Source of the DNA: Deltaproteobacteria bacterium
GTDB taxonomy: Bacteria; Desulfobacterota; Deferrimicrobia; Deferrimicrobiales; Deferrimicrobiaceae
Reading direction: 5' to 3'
Length of the DNA: 53,170 nt
Assembly (NCBI GenBank): GCA_020346465.1
Contig: CP070783.1
Span: forward strand, 412,711-465,880
Part shown: piece by piece, positions 39,260 through 48,224 of the stretch
How the letters are laid out: each line of letters begins with the position of its first letter
How positions within the stretch are numbered: the first letter of the stretch is position 1
Translations under genes and position numbers: made by a program
The notes under the pieces: model-generated
Database searches by the model: none
What the model was told of the DNA's origin: nothing
What the model saw: only the letters and a program-made list of their open reading frames with translations

Positions 39260-40843
39260 GTGGCCGACCGGCGATCCACCGAAAAAGCGGAGATCTCCGC
39301 CATTTACGAGGTGGGGAAGATCCTCACATCCACGCAGAACCTCACGCGGGCCATGGGGACCTCCCTCCGCACCCTCCAGAGCCTGCTCGGCTTCGACCGG
39401 ACGGCGATCTTTCTCCCCGACGACACCACGCGCGAGATCCGGATGGAGGTGTCCGCCGGCTACGCGGCGGAGGAGCGCGCCCGCGCCCGCTACGTGTGGG
39501 GGGAAGGGATCGTCGGGAAGACGATGAAGTCCGGCGGCCCCTCCGCCATCCCGGACGTCCGGCAGGAGCCGTCTTTCCTGGACAAGACGCGGGCCCACGG
39601 CAAGGCCCCGGCGGGTCCCCTCGCCTACATCGCCGTGCCCATCAAGATCGGGAATGAGGTCCTCGGGGTGCTGGCCGCCGAGAGGATCGGGCGGGCCGGC
39701 ACCCAGGCGCTGGAAGCGGACGCGCGCGCGCTCACGGTGATCGGCTGCCTCATCGGCCAGGCGCTGAAGATGCACGCGGCGATCGACCGGCTGCAGGAGG
39801 AGTTCCAGCGGCAGAGGCAGGAGTTCGAGAAGAAGATCCGCAAGACCTACCGGCTCGAGAACATCGTCGGCCAGAGCAAGCGGATGCAGGAGGTCTTCGG
39901 CCAGGTGGCGAGCGTCGCCCCCTCCCGCGCCACGGTGCTGCTGCGCGGCGAGAGCGGGACCGGCAAGGAGATGGTCGCCCGCGCCATTCACATGGCCAGC
40001 CCCCGCGCCGACCGCCCGTTCGTCACCGTGAACTGCGCGGCGCTGCCCGAGACGCTTCTCGAGTCCGAACTCTTCGGCCACAAGCGGGGCGCCTTCACCG
40101 GGGCCGTCGAGGAGCGGAAAGGGCGGTTCGAGCAGGCCTCCGGCGGGACGATCCTCCTCGACGAGGTCGGCGACATCCCCCTCCCCACCCAGGTGAAGCT
40201 CCTGCGCGTCCTGCAGGAGAGGAAGTTCGAGCGGCTCGGGGAGAACCGGACCACGTCGGTGGACGTCCGCATCATCGCCGCCACGAACGCCGACCTGGAG
40301 CGGCTGGTGGAGGAGGGGCGGTTCCGGGAAGACCTCTTCTACCGGCTGAACGTGATCCCGCTCTTCCTGCCTCCGCTTCGGGACCGGCGGGAGGACATCA
40401 TCCCGCTCACGGAGCACTTCCTGGACCGGTTCAACCGGGAGCACGCCAAGGGGGTCTCCTTCACGAACGGGGCGCTCGACCTGCTGATCGAGTACCGGTG
40501 GCCGGGGAACGTGCGGGAGCTGGAGAACCTGGTGGAGCGGACGGTGGTGATGGCGAAAGCCTCCCTCGTCGGGGCCCAGGACCTCCCGAGGGCGGTCCGG
40601 CTGGGGGGGATGGCGGATAGGCCCGGTCACCCGCAGGGCGACGTCGCGGCCGCCCCCGCGGGTCGCGGCGATGCACCGTCCTCGCGGGCGGCCCACCTTC
40701 TCGCCATGGAGAGAGAGGAGCTCCGGAGGGCCCTCGAGTCCACCGGGTGGGTGATCGCGCGGGCGGCGAAGATCCTCGGCTGGACCCCCCGCCAGGTCGC
40801 CTACAAGATGAAGAAGCACGCCCTGCGCTCCCCCTGGAAATAG
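39260..40843 (+). CDS. Sigma-54-dependent activator, NifA-like
   Basis: A 527-residue enhancer-binding protein. An N-terminal GAF sensor (about 20-170) is followed by a coiled linker, an AAA+ domain with Walker A GESGTGKE (230-237), the sigma-54 contact loop GAFTGA (277-282) and Walker B LLDEVG, then a Fis-type helix-turn-helix at the end ([21 protein letters not shown]). The GAF-AAA-Fis order is that of NifA. The cysteine-containing linker of oxygen-sensitive NifA is absent. GTG 39260 is chosen by homology. It lies just upstream of the porin-amtB-glnK set, which has a TGT-N10-ACA site and a -24/-12 promoter, so it likely activates them. Confidence 0.9.
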   Translation: MADRRSTEKAEISAIYEVGKILTSTQNLTRAMGTSLRTLQSLLGFDRTAIFLPDDTTREIRMEVSAGYAAEERARARYVWGEGIVGKTMKSGGPSAIPDVRQEPSFLDKTRAHGKAPAGPLAYIAVPIKIGNEVLGVLAAERIGRAGTQALEADARALTVIGCLIGQALKMHAAIDRLQEEFQRQRQEFEKKIRKTYRLENIVGQSKRMQEVFGQVASVAPSRATVLLRGESGTGKEMVARAIHMASPRADRPFVTVNCAALPETLLESELFGHKRGAFTGAVEERKGRFEQASGGTILLDEVGDIPLPTQVKLLRVLQERKFERLGENRTTSVDVRIIAATNADLERLVEEGRFREDLFYRLNVIPLFLPPLRDRREDIIPLTEHFLDRFNREHAKGVSFTNGALDLLIEYRWPGNVRELENLVERTVVMAKASLVGAQDLPRAVRLGGMADRPGHPQGDVAAAPAGRGDAPSSRAAHLLAMEREELRRALESTGWVIARAAKILGWTPRQVAYKMKKHALRSPWK

Positions 40844-40933
40844 GGCGGCACGTCCGCCCGCCGGCCCCGCCCCGCCGGAGCAGCGCGAAGGGGCGGCCCG
40901 GAGACCTTGCCGGCCGACGAACCCCGCCACGCT

Positions 40934-40949
40934 TGTCGTTAATCCTACA
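40934..40949 (+). promoter_or_regulatory. TGT-N10-ACA, candidate NifA upstream activator site
   Basis: TGT (40934-40936), ten bases, ACA (40947-40949) is the exact NifA consensus. It lies about 112 bases before the -24/-12 promoter, a normal enhancer distance, and 90 bases after the nifA-like stop. Confidence 0.65.
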
Positions 40950-41060
40950 AATTTGTCGGGCCCGGGGGTTTGCCGTCCGGCGGGGCCCGGCTCCCCTCTC
41001 CCCTGGCGGTCCCTTTCCCATCAACGGTTTCGGGGGTTCGCATGCGCCCGGTCCCAGGCA

Positions 41061-41076
41061 TGGCACGCCTCCTGCT
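41061..41076 (+). promoter_or_regulatory. Candidate sigma-54 (-24/-12) promoter
   Basis: TGGCACGCCTCCTGCT fits TGGCACG-N4-TTGCW with one change (CTGC for TTGC). The invariant GG and GC are 10 bases apart as required. It lies 61 bases before the porin ATG. The stretch 40844-41137 holds no gene. Confidence 0.65.
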
Positions 41077-41137
41077 GTCCGCTGTTTCCTGCCACCCATC
41101 GCAGAACCGACACGGAGGGCGGGAACGGAGGAATGAC

Positions 41138-41923
41138 ATGACACGCATCCCGGACCGGGCGAAAGCAAGGATACGCGCCAGGCGGATCTCGTGGATCCTG
41201 GCGGCTTCGATCGCACTCGGCATCACCGCAGGAGCGTTTGCCGAAGAGGCGGAGAGACCGTCCGTCGGCGCGGACGTCGCGGTGAACAGCAAGTACGTCT
41301 GGCGGGGACTGATCCTGACCGACGACCCCGTCCTCCAGCCGTCCCTGACGGTGGGCTACAAGGGCCTGGGACTGAACATCTGGGCCAACACGGACCTGAC
41401 GGACGGAAACGGAACACCCGGGGAAATCAACGAGCTGGACTACACCCTCGACTACTCCTTCTCCGTGAACAAGGTGAACTTCAGCGTGGGTGTGATCCAG
41501 TATACGTTCCCCCACACCAGCTTCGAGCCGACGACGGAGATCTTCGGGACTGCCGCACTGGACGTCCTGCTCGCGCCAACCGTGAAGATCTATTGGGACG
41601 TGGACGAGGTGGGGGGGGTATACGGAACCTTCGGCATCGGTCACAGCTTCCCCCTGAAAGAAGTCAAGGGGATCTCCTCCCGCCTGGACCTCTCGGGCTC
41701 CCTCGGGTACGCCACGAGCGGCTGGAACGAGGGATATTACAGGGTGCACAGCTCCGGACTCGTGGACCTTCTCCTGACCGTGGGGCTGCCGATCTCCATC
41801 GACGGGCATCTGTCCGTCACGCCGTACATCAGCTATTCGCAGCTGATCGACGGCGACCTGAAAGACGCGGTCGAAGATGACAATGCGACGTTCTTCGGAG
41901 CCACCCTGTCCCTGGCGTTCTGA
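41138..41923 (+). CDS. TorF-family outer-membrane protein (TIGR02001 type)
   Basis: A 261-residue exported beta-barrel. A basic N-terminus and hydrophobic core (ISWILAASIALGITAGAFA) form the signal peptide. The mature start VGADVAVNSKYVWRGLILTDD matches the family pattern of a short strand followed by YVxRG. The last residues LSLAF form an aromatic barrel end. Proteins of this kind often lie next to amtB-glnK in proteobacteria and are presumed porins for nitrogen compounds. ATG 41138 has GGAGG 7 bases upstream; longer in-frame starts would place the sigma-54 promoter inside the gene. First gene of the operon. Confidence 0.85.
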   Translation: MTRIPDRAKARIRARRISWILAASIALGITAGAFAEEAERPSVGADVAVNSKYVWRGLILTDDPVLQPSLTVGYKGLGLNIWANTDLTDGNGTPGEINELDYTLDYSFSVNKVNFSVGVIQYTFPHTSFEPTTEIFGTAALDVLLAPTVKIYWDVDEVGGVYGTFGIGHSFPLKEVKGISSRLDLSGSLGYATSGWNEGYYRVHSSGLVDLLLTVGLPISIDGHLSVTPYISYSQLIDGDLKDAVEDDNATFFGATLSLAF

Positions 41924-41955
41924 TCCCTGGTGGCATCCAGGAAAGGAGACCTTCG

Positions 41956-43341
41956 ATGATCCGATTCACGACCGGGAAATGGCCTTTGATTCTCTTCTTC
42001 CTCGCCACACTGCTGATTGCGGCCGGAGTCGCCGCGGACGGCCTGGCCGCCGGGGTGACTGCCCCGCCGACGCAGGAGGCAGCCGGGGCGCCGTCCGCCC
42101 CACCGGCCCCTACGCCCGCGGAGGTCCAGAAGAACCTCGACTTCGTCTGGACTCTCGTGGCGGCGTTCCTCGTCTTCTTCATGCAGGCGGGGTTCGCCAT
42201 GGTGGAGTCCGGCTTCACCCGGGCGAAGAACGCCGTCAACATCATGATGAAGAACCTGATGGACTTCTCGGTCGGGTCGATCGCCTTCCTCGTCCTCGGG
42301 TTCGGGCTGATGTTCGGCACGAGCCCCTCCGGCTGGTTCGGGACGGACGGCTTCCTTCTCTCCGATTTCGCGAAGGACGGCGACAAGTGGCTTTACGCCT
42401 TCTGGATGTTCCAGGTCGTCTTCGCCGCGACGGCAGCCACCATCGTCTCGGGGGCGATGGCGGAGCGGACGAAGTTCTCTGCGTACCTCCTTTGCAGCGC
42501 CGTGATCAGCGCACTCATCTACCCGGTATTCGGGTCGTGGGCGTGGGGAAGCCTGTACCACGGGAGCGGGTGGCTGGAGAAGCTCGGGTTCATCGACTTC
42601 GCCGGCTCCACGGTCGTCCACTCCGTCGGCGGCTGGGCCGCGCTCTGGGGGGCGGTCATGCTGGGACCCCGCAAGGGGCGCTACACGAAAGACGGAAAGG
42701 TCACGGCGATCCCGGGCCACAACATCCCCATGGCCGCCCTGGGGGTCTTCATCCTCTGGTTCGGGTGGTTCGGGTTCAACCCGGGAAGCACCACCGCCGG
42801 AACCGCGGACATCGCACGCATTGCGGTGAACACGAACCTCGCCGCGGCGGCGGGCGCCATCGCGTCGCTCCTGGTCGCCTGGGCGATCTTCAAAAAGCCG
42901 GACGGCGCGATGGCGCTCAACGGCGTGCTCGCCGGACTCGTGGCGATCACCTCCCCCTGCGCCACGGTGACACCCGTGGCTTCGGTGGCTATCGGGGCCA
43001 TCGCGGGGGGCGCGGTCGTCCTGTCGGTCCTCTTCTTCGACCGGATCCGCATCGATGATCCGGTGGGCGCGATCTCCGTCCACGGCGTCTGCGGCGCGCT
43101 GGGAACGCTGCTGGCCGCCGTCTTCCACGAGGAAGGGTTCACCATGGCCCGTTTGGGCGTCCAGGCGCTGGGCGTCGGCGCCGCCTTCGCCTGGGTGAGC
43201 GTCACGGCCGCGCTTCTCTTCTTCCTCCTGAAGAAGACCGTCGGTCTGCGGGTGAGCGAGGAGGAGGAGATGGACGGCCTGGATTACCACGAGCACGGGA
43301 ACGCGGCATACCCCAACTTCCAGCTGATCGAGAAGAGGTAG
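41956..43341 (+). CDS. amtB: Ammonium transporter AmtB
   Basis: Inner-membrane ammonium channel of 461 residues. A signal-like first helix (10-30) and a proline-rich linker precede 11 helices. The twin histidines are His222 (TVVHSVGGW) and His376 (AISVHGVCG). The PII-docking loops are cytoplasmic. ATG 41956 follows AAGGAGA by 6 bases. Gap to the porin is 32 bases and to glnK 6 bases, so one transcript is expected. Long N-terminal form typical of Geobacter-like AmtB. Confidence 0.97.
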   Translation: MIRFTTGKWPLILFFLATLLIAAGVAADGLAAGVTAPPTQEAAGAPSAPPAPTPAEVQKNLDFVWTLVAAFLVFFMQAGFAMVESGFTRAKNAVNIMMKNLMDFSVGSIAFLVLGFGLMFGTSPSGWFGTDGFLLSDFAKDGDKWLYAFWMFQVVFAATAATIVSGAMAERTKFSAYLLCSAVISALIYPVFGSWAWGSLYHGSGWLEKLGFIDFAGSTVVHSVGGWAALWGAVMLGPRKGRYTKDGKVTAIPGHNIPMAALGVFILWFGWFGFNPGSTTAGTADIARIAVNTNLAAAAGAIASLLVAWAIFKKPDGAMALNGVLAGLVAITSPCATVTPVASVAIGAIAGGAVVLSVLFFDRIRIDDPVGAISVHGVCGALGTLLAAVFHEEGFTMARLGVQALGVGAAFAWVSVTAALLFFLLKKTVGLRVSEEEEMDGLDYHEHGNAAYPNFQLIEKR

Positions 43342-43686
<345 letters not shown>

Positions 43687-43706
43687 AGAGGGCCGGGCGG
43701 CTTTTC

Positions 43707-44645
43707 CTACCACCCGGCCGCGTTCAGGAAGAACAGCCAGCCGGTGATCGTGACGGCCGAGACCGCGGTGGACAGGACGATGGTCGTGCTGGCCAGGTCC
43801 GCGTCCCCTTTCAGCTGCGACGCCATCACGTAGGTGACCACAGCCGCCGGACACCCCATCATGATCACCCCCACGTGCAGGTCGTCCCCCGTGAGGCCCA
43901 TCCACCGGTAAACGGCGACCGCCAGTGCCGTCAACAGGATCACTTTCATCCCCGTGGCCAGCGCCGCGAGACGGAATCCCGAACGGGCCCGCTCGAAGGA
44001 GAAGGCCCCTCCGAGGCAGAGAAGAGCAAGAGGGAGCGTGGCCGAGGAAAGGATCGAAAGCGTCCTCTCCGCCATCGGGGGGAGGGGGATCCTGAACAGG
44101 CTCCAGAGAATTCCGAGGAAGCAGGAGAGGATGATGGGATTGGTGGCAAGCTGGGACGCAACCCGCCGCGCGTTCTCCCGCCCTCTCTGTTTCCCGTTGT
44201 CGTGCGGGGTGACGAGGGCGACGACCGCGAGGGAGTTGATGAGCGGGACCATGAAGCCCAGGAGGATCCCGGCCTTCGTCAGGCCGATGTCCCCGACCGC
44301 GGAGAAGACGATCGGCAGCCCCATGTAGGCCAGGTTCCCCCGGACCGTCGCCTGGACGAACGAGCCGCGCTCGGCGGGGGTGATGGCCATCTTCCGCGAG
44401 AGAAGGGTCGCTATCAGGAACGTCGTCAAGGTCGCCGCGTACCCGCCGATGACGAGGGGGGCGTTGAACGCCTCCCGGAAGTTGGAGGCGCCGATCTTGT
44501 AGAAGAGAAGCGCGGGGAGCAGGAGGTAATAGACGAGCCGGTTCGCCGTGTCGATGAAGGACTCCTCGATGAACCGGAACCGGCGTGCGGCCGCGCCGAT
44601 GGCGATCACGAGGAACACCGGAAGAACCGCCTGCAGGATATCCAT
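43707..44645 (-). CDS. AEC family transporter (auxin efflux carrier)
   Basis: Membrane transporter of 312 residues with about 10 helices. LLPALLFYKIGASNF, NLAYMGLPIVFSAVG and the later VGVIMMGCPAAVVTYVMA are the two halves of the family's repeat, each with the helix-breaking proline or glycine. Substrates in the family are organic acids, auxin or malonate. ATG 44645. It converges on glnK with a 20-base gap. Substrate unknown. Confidence 0.9.
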   Translation of the reverse strand: MDILQAVLPVFLVIAIGAAARRFRFIEESFIDTANRLVYYLLLPALLFYKIGASNFREAFNAPLVIGGYAATLTTFLIATLLSRKMAITPAERGSFVQATVRGNLAYMGLPIVFSAVGDIGLTKAGILLGFMVPLINSLAVVALVTPHDNGKQRGRENARRVASQLATNPIILSCFLGILWSLFRIPLPPMAERTLSILSSATLPLALLCLGGAFSFERARSGFRLAALATGMKVILLTALAVAVYRWMGLTGDDLHVGVIMMGCPAAVVTYVMASQLKGDADLASTTIVLSTAVSAVTITGWLFFLNAAGW

Positions 44646-44663
44646 GGCCCCCCACCGCCGAAG

Positions 44664-44696
44664 AAAAACGGGCGCCCCCCGGGAAGAGACCGCCCG
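44664..44696 (-). terminator. Possible terminator of the monoheme cytochrome gene
   Basis: Minus strand: CGGGCG and CGCCCG arms (44696-44691 and 44674-44669) with a 16-base loop, then five T (44668-44664). The loop is long, so this is weak. Confidence 0.4.
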
Positions 44697-44799
44697 CCCG
44701 TGCTATCCCGGGGGCGAAAGCGCATCCCCGGGGGTATCCCCTCGCCCTACTTCCCCTTCGGGCCCCGCCCCGCGACGAGGGAGTCGATGATCTGCGATG

Positions 44800-45117
44800 T
44801 CACTTGCCGTGCGAGGATGCGAGGTAGTCGAGAATCCTGGCCGCCTCCTCGTCGGAGATCCAGTCCGCCTTCTTCTCCTGCATCTCCTGGATGATCGACG
44901 TCCACTCCTCCTTGGTCTCGGTACGGGCCGTGGCCCGGTCGAGGCCGTGGCAGACGCTGCACTTCTGCTCGAAGAGGGCTTTCCCCTCGCCCTTGGCGGC
45001 CACCGCCGCGGTCGTGGGCGAGGCCTCGGGTTTCGGTTCCTCCTTCTTGGCGCACCCGGAGACGACGGCAATCATCAGCGGGATGACGAGGACGCAAAGA
45101 ACGGCCCGCAAGCCCAT
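44800..45117 (-). CDS. Monoheme c-type cytochrome lipoprotein
   Basis: A 105-residue exported electron carrier. A lipoprotein signal ends VVSGC (Cys22), then a linker rich in Pro, Thr and Ala, and one CSVCH heme site near residue 53. The distal methionine may be in EEWTSIIQEMQEKKADWIS. Typical class I cytochrome c size. ATG 45117 has GAGGAGG upstream, and a TTGAGT/TAAGAT promoter lies farther back. Confidence 0.9.
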   Translation of the reverse strand: MGLRAVLCVLVIPLMIAVVSGCAKKEEPKPEASPTTAAVAAKGEGKALFEQKCSVCHGLDRATARTETKEEWTSIIQEMQEKKADWISDEEAARILDYLASSHGK

Positions 45118-45153
45118 GGGAACAACCTCCTCCTCGAGGATGGGATGGCTCCC

Positions 45154-45182
45154 ATCTTACCCCCCGGGGTGCGGTGACTCAA
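45154..45182 (-). promoter_or_regulatory. Promoter of the monoheme cytochrome gene
   Basis: Minus strand: TTGAGT (45182-45177), 17 bases, TAAGAT (45159-45154). Good sigma-70 form, 37 bases before the ATG. Confidence 0.6.
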
Positions 45183-45188
45183 CCGAAA

Positions 45189-45218
45189 TTGGGGCGGAAA
45201 GGGGTTGTCTGCTATGAT
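45189..45218 (+). promoter_or_regulatory. Candidate promoter of the ttuB-ttuA-trmI operon
   Basis: TTGGGG (45189-45194), 18 bases, TATGAT (45213-45218). It is divergent from the cytochrome promoter and 36 bases before the ATG at 45254. Confidence 0.45.
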
Positions 45219-45253
45219 TGAAGGGACAGCGACCACGAAAAGGAAACGCCATC

Positions 45254-45451
45254 ATGATCCTTGTCCGCATGCCGCAGAAGAAGAAGGAGCTTACGCTCCC
45301 GGGGCCGAAGAGGGTCCTGGACATCCTGGCCGCCGCCGGCGTCCGCCCCACCACGGTCCTCGTGACGCAGGGGACGAGGCTGCTCACCAAGGACCAGCGC
45401 GTGGAGGACGGCGAAACCGTGGACATCATCTCCGTCGTTTCCGGGGGATAG
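45254..45451 (+). CDS. MoaD/ThiS-like sulfur carrier, TtuB-type
   Basis: A 65-residue ubiquitin-fold protein ending in the diglycine SVVSGG needed for thiocarboxylate formation. The core pattern RVLDILAAAGVRPTTVLVTQG and DGETVDIISVV fits the family. ATG 45254 has AGGAAA 8 bases upstream; the earlier in-frame ATG 45218 overlaps the -10. It sits 3 bases before the ttuA-like gene and most likely supplies the sulfur for it, as TtuB does for TtuA in Thermus. A ThiS or MoaD role is less likely given the neighbours. Confidence 0.88.
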   Translation: MILVRMPQKKKELTLPGPKRVLDILAAAGVRPTTVLVTQGTRLLTKDQRVEDGETVDIISVVSGG

Positions 45452-45454
45452 CCG

Positions 45455-46396
45455 GTGAAGTGCAAGCGATGCAGGAAGGCCGCGGCCGCGGTCGACCTGC
45501 CCAGCCACCATTCCGCCTTCTGCCCCGACTGCTTCTTCGTCTTCTTCCGCCGGCAGGTCGAGGAGGGGATCCGGAAGTTCTCCCTCCTCGAGCCGCGCGA
45601 CCGGGTGCTCGTCTGCGTCTCCGGGGGCAAGGACAGCCTCGTCCTCTGGGACATTCTCATGGAGCTCGGGTACGACACGGAAGGGCTCTACATCGACCTC
45701 GGGATCGAGGGGTATTCGGACCGGTCGGGGGAGAAGATCGCCGCCTTCGCCGCATCCCGGGGCAAGGAACCCATCGTCGTGGACCTGCGCCGGGAAGGGG
45801 TGCCGATCCCCGAAGCGGCGAAACGGAGTCGGAAGGAGGAGTGCTCCGTCTGCGGAACGGTGAAGCGGTACTTCTTCAACCGGGTGGCGGCTACCCGGGG
45901 ATTCACCGTGGTCGCGACCGGCCACAACCTCGACGACGAGGCGGCCAGGCTCCTGGGGAACCTGCTGCACTGGCACGGGGATCACCTCGAGCGGCAGCAT
46001 CCCCTCCTCCCCGGGGAGGGCGGGGGACTGGTGCGCAAAGTCAAACCGCTGTGGCGGGTCAGCGAGATGGAGACGGCGGCGTACGGGTTCCTCAAGGGGA
46101 TCGACTACGTGACGGAGGAGTGCCCCATGAGCGAGGACGCCACCTCCCTCGTCTACAAGGAGGCCCTCTCCCTGCTCGAGGAGAAGATGCCCGGGACCCG
46201 GAGCAGGCTCTACATGGGTTTCCTCACCAAAAAGGGGACGTTCTTAAACTTTTTAACGAGCGCGGAGATCAACGAAGCCCCCCCCTCCGGCGCAGAGCAT
46301 CCGGGGACCTGCGCCGTCTGCGGTGCGCCGACATACGCAGAGACATGCGGCTTCTGCCGGCTGAAGGAAAAGGTGGGGAGAGGAGCAGTGCGCTGA
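45455..46396 (+). CDS. TtuA-type tRNA 2-thiolation enzyme with repeat-derived insert
   Basis: A 313-residue PP-loop sulfurtransferase. Zinc-finger pairs at Cys3/Cys6 and Cys23/Cys26, ATP-binding SGGKDS at 56-61, and a C-terminal finger (TCAVCG, TCGFC). Cys130, Cys133 and Cys223 match the [4Fe-4S] ligands of Thermus TtuA (130, 133, 222), which makes the 2-thio group of ribothymidine-54. GTG 45455 follows the carrier gene by 3 bases. Residues 258-268 (TKKGTFLNFLT) are encoded by a copy of the dispersed repeat (46234-46256), in frame and without a stop. The gene overlaps trmI (TGATG). Whether the insert is tolerated or functional is unknown. Confidence 0.88.
   Translation: MKCKRCRKAAAAVDLPSHHSAFCPDCFFVFFRRQVEEGIRKFSLLEPRDRVLVCVSGGKDSLVLWDILMELGYDTEGLYIDLGIEGYSDRSGEKIAAFAASRGKEPIVVDLRREGVPIPEAAKRSRKEECSVCGTVKRYFFNRVAATRGFTVVATGHNLDDEAARLLGNLLHWHGDHLERQHPLLPGEGGGLVRKVKPLWRVSEMETAAYGFLKGIDYVTEECPMSEDATSLVYKEALSLLEEKMPGTRSRLYMGFLTKKGTFLNFLTSAEINEAPPSGAEHPGTCAVCGAPTYAETCGFCRLKEKVGRGAVR
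46234..46256 (+). repeat. Repeat arm inside the ttuA coding sequence
   Basis: GGGGACGTTCTTAAACTTTT followed by TAA reads in the ttuA frame as KGTFLNFLT, with the TAA out of frame. It is identical to the A-type arm over at least 23 bases. No inverted partner lies near. Confidence 0.93.
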
Positions 46397-47187
46397 TGGA
46401 GGGCAGGAAACCGGGAGGGGCGCTTCGCGCGGGGGAAGAGGTGATCCTCGTCGACCCGAAGGGGGAGGAACGCATGATGACCCTTTCCCCCGGGAAGCTT
46501 TTCGGCACCCACAAGGGGAACATCCTCCACGACGACATCATCGGCAAGCCGGACGGCAGCCGCGTCTGGACCGCAATGGGGGCGGAATACCGGGTATTCC
46601 GGCCGACGTTCAACCAGTTCATCATGAATCTCAAGCGGCACGCCCAGATCATCTATCCGAAGGACATCGGCCCCATCCTCCTGTGGGCGGACGTCTTCCC
46701 GGGGGCCACCATCGTCGAGGCGGGGATCGGCTGGGGGGCGCTTGCGATCAAGCTGCTCGAGGCGATAGGCCCCTCGGGCCGCCTCGTTTCGTACGAGGTG
46801 CGGGAGGACTTTGCTTCAAGCGGCGCCCGGACGGTTGCGCGGTTTCTTGGCGCATGCCCGAACCACGAGATCCGGGTGCGCAACATCTACGAGGGGATCG
46901 AGGATCGGGACGTGGACAGGGTCGTCCTCGACCTGCCGGAACCGTGGCACGTGGTCCCCCACGCCGCCCTGGCGCTCGTCCCGGGGGGGATTCTCCTCTC
47001 CTACCTCCCCTCCACGATCCAGGTCAAGCAGATGGTCGACCGGGTCGAGGAGGAAGGGGGGTTCACCGCCCCGGAGGTATTCGAGGTGATGCACCGCCCC
47101 TGGCACGTCAAGGGCCAGTCCGTGCGCCCCGTCCAGTGGATGTTTTCCCACTCGGCGTTTTTGATCGTCTGCCGGAAAATCTCCTGA
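46396..47187 (+). CDS. trmI: tRNA (adenine-58-N1)-methyltransferase TrmI
   Basis: Methylates A58 in the T-loop of tRNA using SAM. The 263 residues have the TrmI N-terminal domain (KLFGTHKGNILHDDIIGKPDG), the SAM-binding motif IVEAGIGWGALAIKLL and the active-site VVLDLPEPW. The C-terminal VRPVQWMFSHSAFLIVCRK completes the fold. ATG overlaps the ttuA stop. In Thermus, m1A58 promotes 2-thiolation of T54 by TtuA, so this operon is a coherent T-loop modification unit. Confidence 0.95.
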   Translation: MEGRKPGGALRAGEEVILVDPKGEERMMTLSPGKLFGTHKGNILHDDIIGKPDGSRVWTAMGAEYRVFRPTFNQFIMNLKRHAQIIYPKDIGPILLWADVFPGATIVEAGIGWGALAIKLLEAIGPSGRLVSYEVREDFASSGARTVARFLGACPNHEIRVRNIYEGIEDRDVDRVVLDLPEPWHVVPHAALALVPGGILLSYLPSTIQVKQMVDRVEEEGGFTAPEVFEVMHRPWHVKGQSVRPVQWMFSHSAFLIVCRKIS

Positions 47188-47214
47188 ACCCCCCGGAACG
47201 TTACTTTCCAACCA

Positions 47215-47236
47215 GGGGACGTTGCTGAACTTTCCC
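47215..47236 (+). repeat. B-type arm at left end of transposase element
   Basis: GGGGACGTTGCTGAACTTT plus CCC, 20 bases before the stop codon of the transposase gene. Confidence 0.9.
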
Positions 47237-47256
47237 AATCTTTTTAGGGTAATGCT

Positions 47257-48132
47257 CTACCCTTCTCGGAGCAGATATGCCCCTCCGGCACGGGTGAGCC
47301 CAAGCCACGTGCAAACGGATGCCTGTTTCATTCCCCTGTCCACCACGCAGGCGTGGAGAATCTTTTTCCGGGCATTCACGGAACCGCGATCCCTTCGTTT
47401 GTTGAAGATGCGGTCGGGACTGGTGCCGAATTCCTTGGAACAACGGGAAACGATGTCCAGAAATTCCCTCTTCCGGCTTTCCTTTTCCGGTAATGTCCGA
47501 AGGTCTTCCTCGCGGGTGGACAACGCGGAATGAAACGCTTCAAAGCCGTCTCCGCAGCCCTCAGCGCAATCCCCATCCACTCCTGCCGCCAGAAAATCGA
47601 GGTACAGGGGGATTCGATCCGTCTTTCCCCCCTCCGCAAAGAAGTTGCAGACCTCCGGGAATTCCTCCCAGGGGAAGATCCCCGACCGCACGATTTCGTG
47701 ATGGCCGGTCCAAGGGTACTCCGAAAGAAGGTTCAGGGAGGAAACGATCCCCGCCCGGACGGGATTCAGGTGGACATATCGTATGACTTCAAGCAGATAG
47801 CGCGCCGATCCGACGAGGGCGGATTTGTATCGGTTCTGGAATAGGTGTCCCGCACGCTCATATTTTCTGTTGAAGTAACCGGCATATCCCGTCATCACGC
47901 ACCGCATGAAGTCCGGGAGATTCCCTTTCCGGCTGTGGAACACGATGTGGAAATGATTGGGCAGGAAGGCCCATGCCAGGCAGGAGGAATCGAACTTGTC
48001 CCGGTTCGAGAGGATCCTGCGCCACAACTCGCACCTGTCCTGCTCATCCAGGAACACATCCCTTTTCTCGATCCCCCGCGCATAAACATGATGCACCGCA
48101 CCGGGGAAGTCGATACGCGCGTGCCTTGGCAT
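47257..48132 (-). CDS. REP-associated tyrosine transposase (Y1 family)
   Basis: A 291-residue HUH endonuclease. It starts MPRHARIDFPGAVHHVYARG as typical RAYT proteins. The HUH motif is NHFHIVFH (His60, His62); the catalytic tyrosine region is TGYAGYFNRKYERAGHLFQNRY, with Tyr86 the best candidate. RYVHLNPVRAGIV follows. The C-terminal part (about 230-291) resembles the DnaA-like helix-turn-helix extension found in many family members. ATG 48132 lacks a good ribosome site. The gene is intact, with no frameshift. GC content is a little lower than the neighbours. It presumably nicks or moves the palindromic repeats around it. Confidence 0.92.
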   Translation of the reverse strand: MPRHARIDFPGAVHHVYARGIEKRDVFLDEQDRCELWRRILSNRDKFDSSCLAWAFLPNHFHIVFHSRKGNLPDFMRCVMTGYAGYFNRKYERAGHLFQNRYKSALVGSARYLLEVIRYVHLNPVRAGIVSSLNLLSEYPWTGHHEIVRSGIFPWEEFPEVCNFFAEGGKTDRIPLYLDFLAAGVDGDCAEGCGDGFEAFHSALSTREEDLRTLPEKESRKREFLDIVSRCSKEFGTSPDRIFNKRRDRGSVNARKKILHACVVDRGMKQASVCTWLGLTRAGGAYLLREG

Positions 48133-48224
48133 GTTGATGTTTTTTTCAAAAGATGTGCCATGGAAGCGTGAAGGGAAGGCGTAAAAGAGGGAGGAAGGAA
48201 GTTTTTCCCCGGTTTTCAGGCTGA

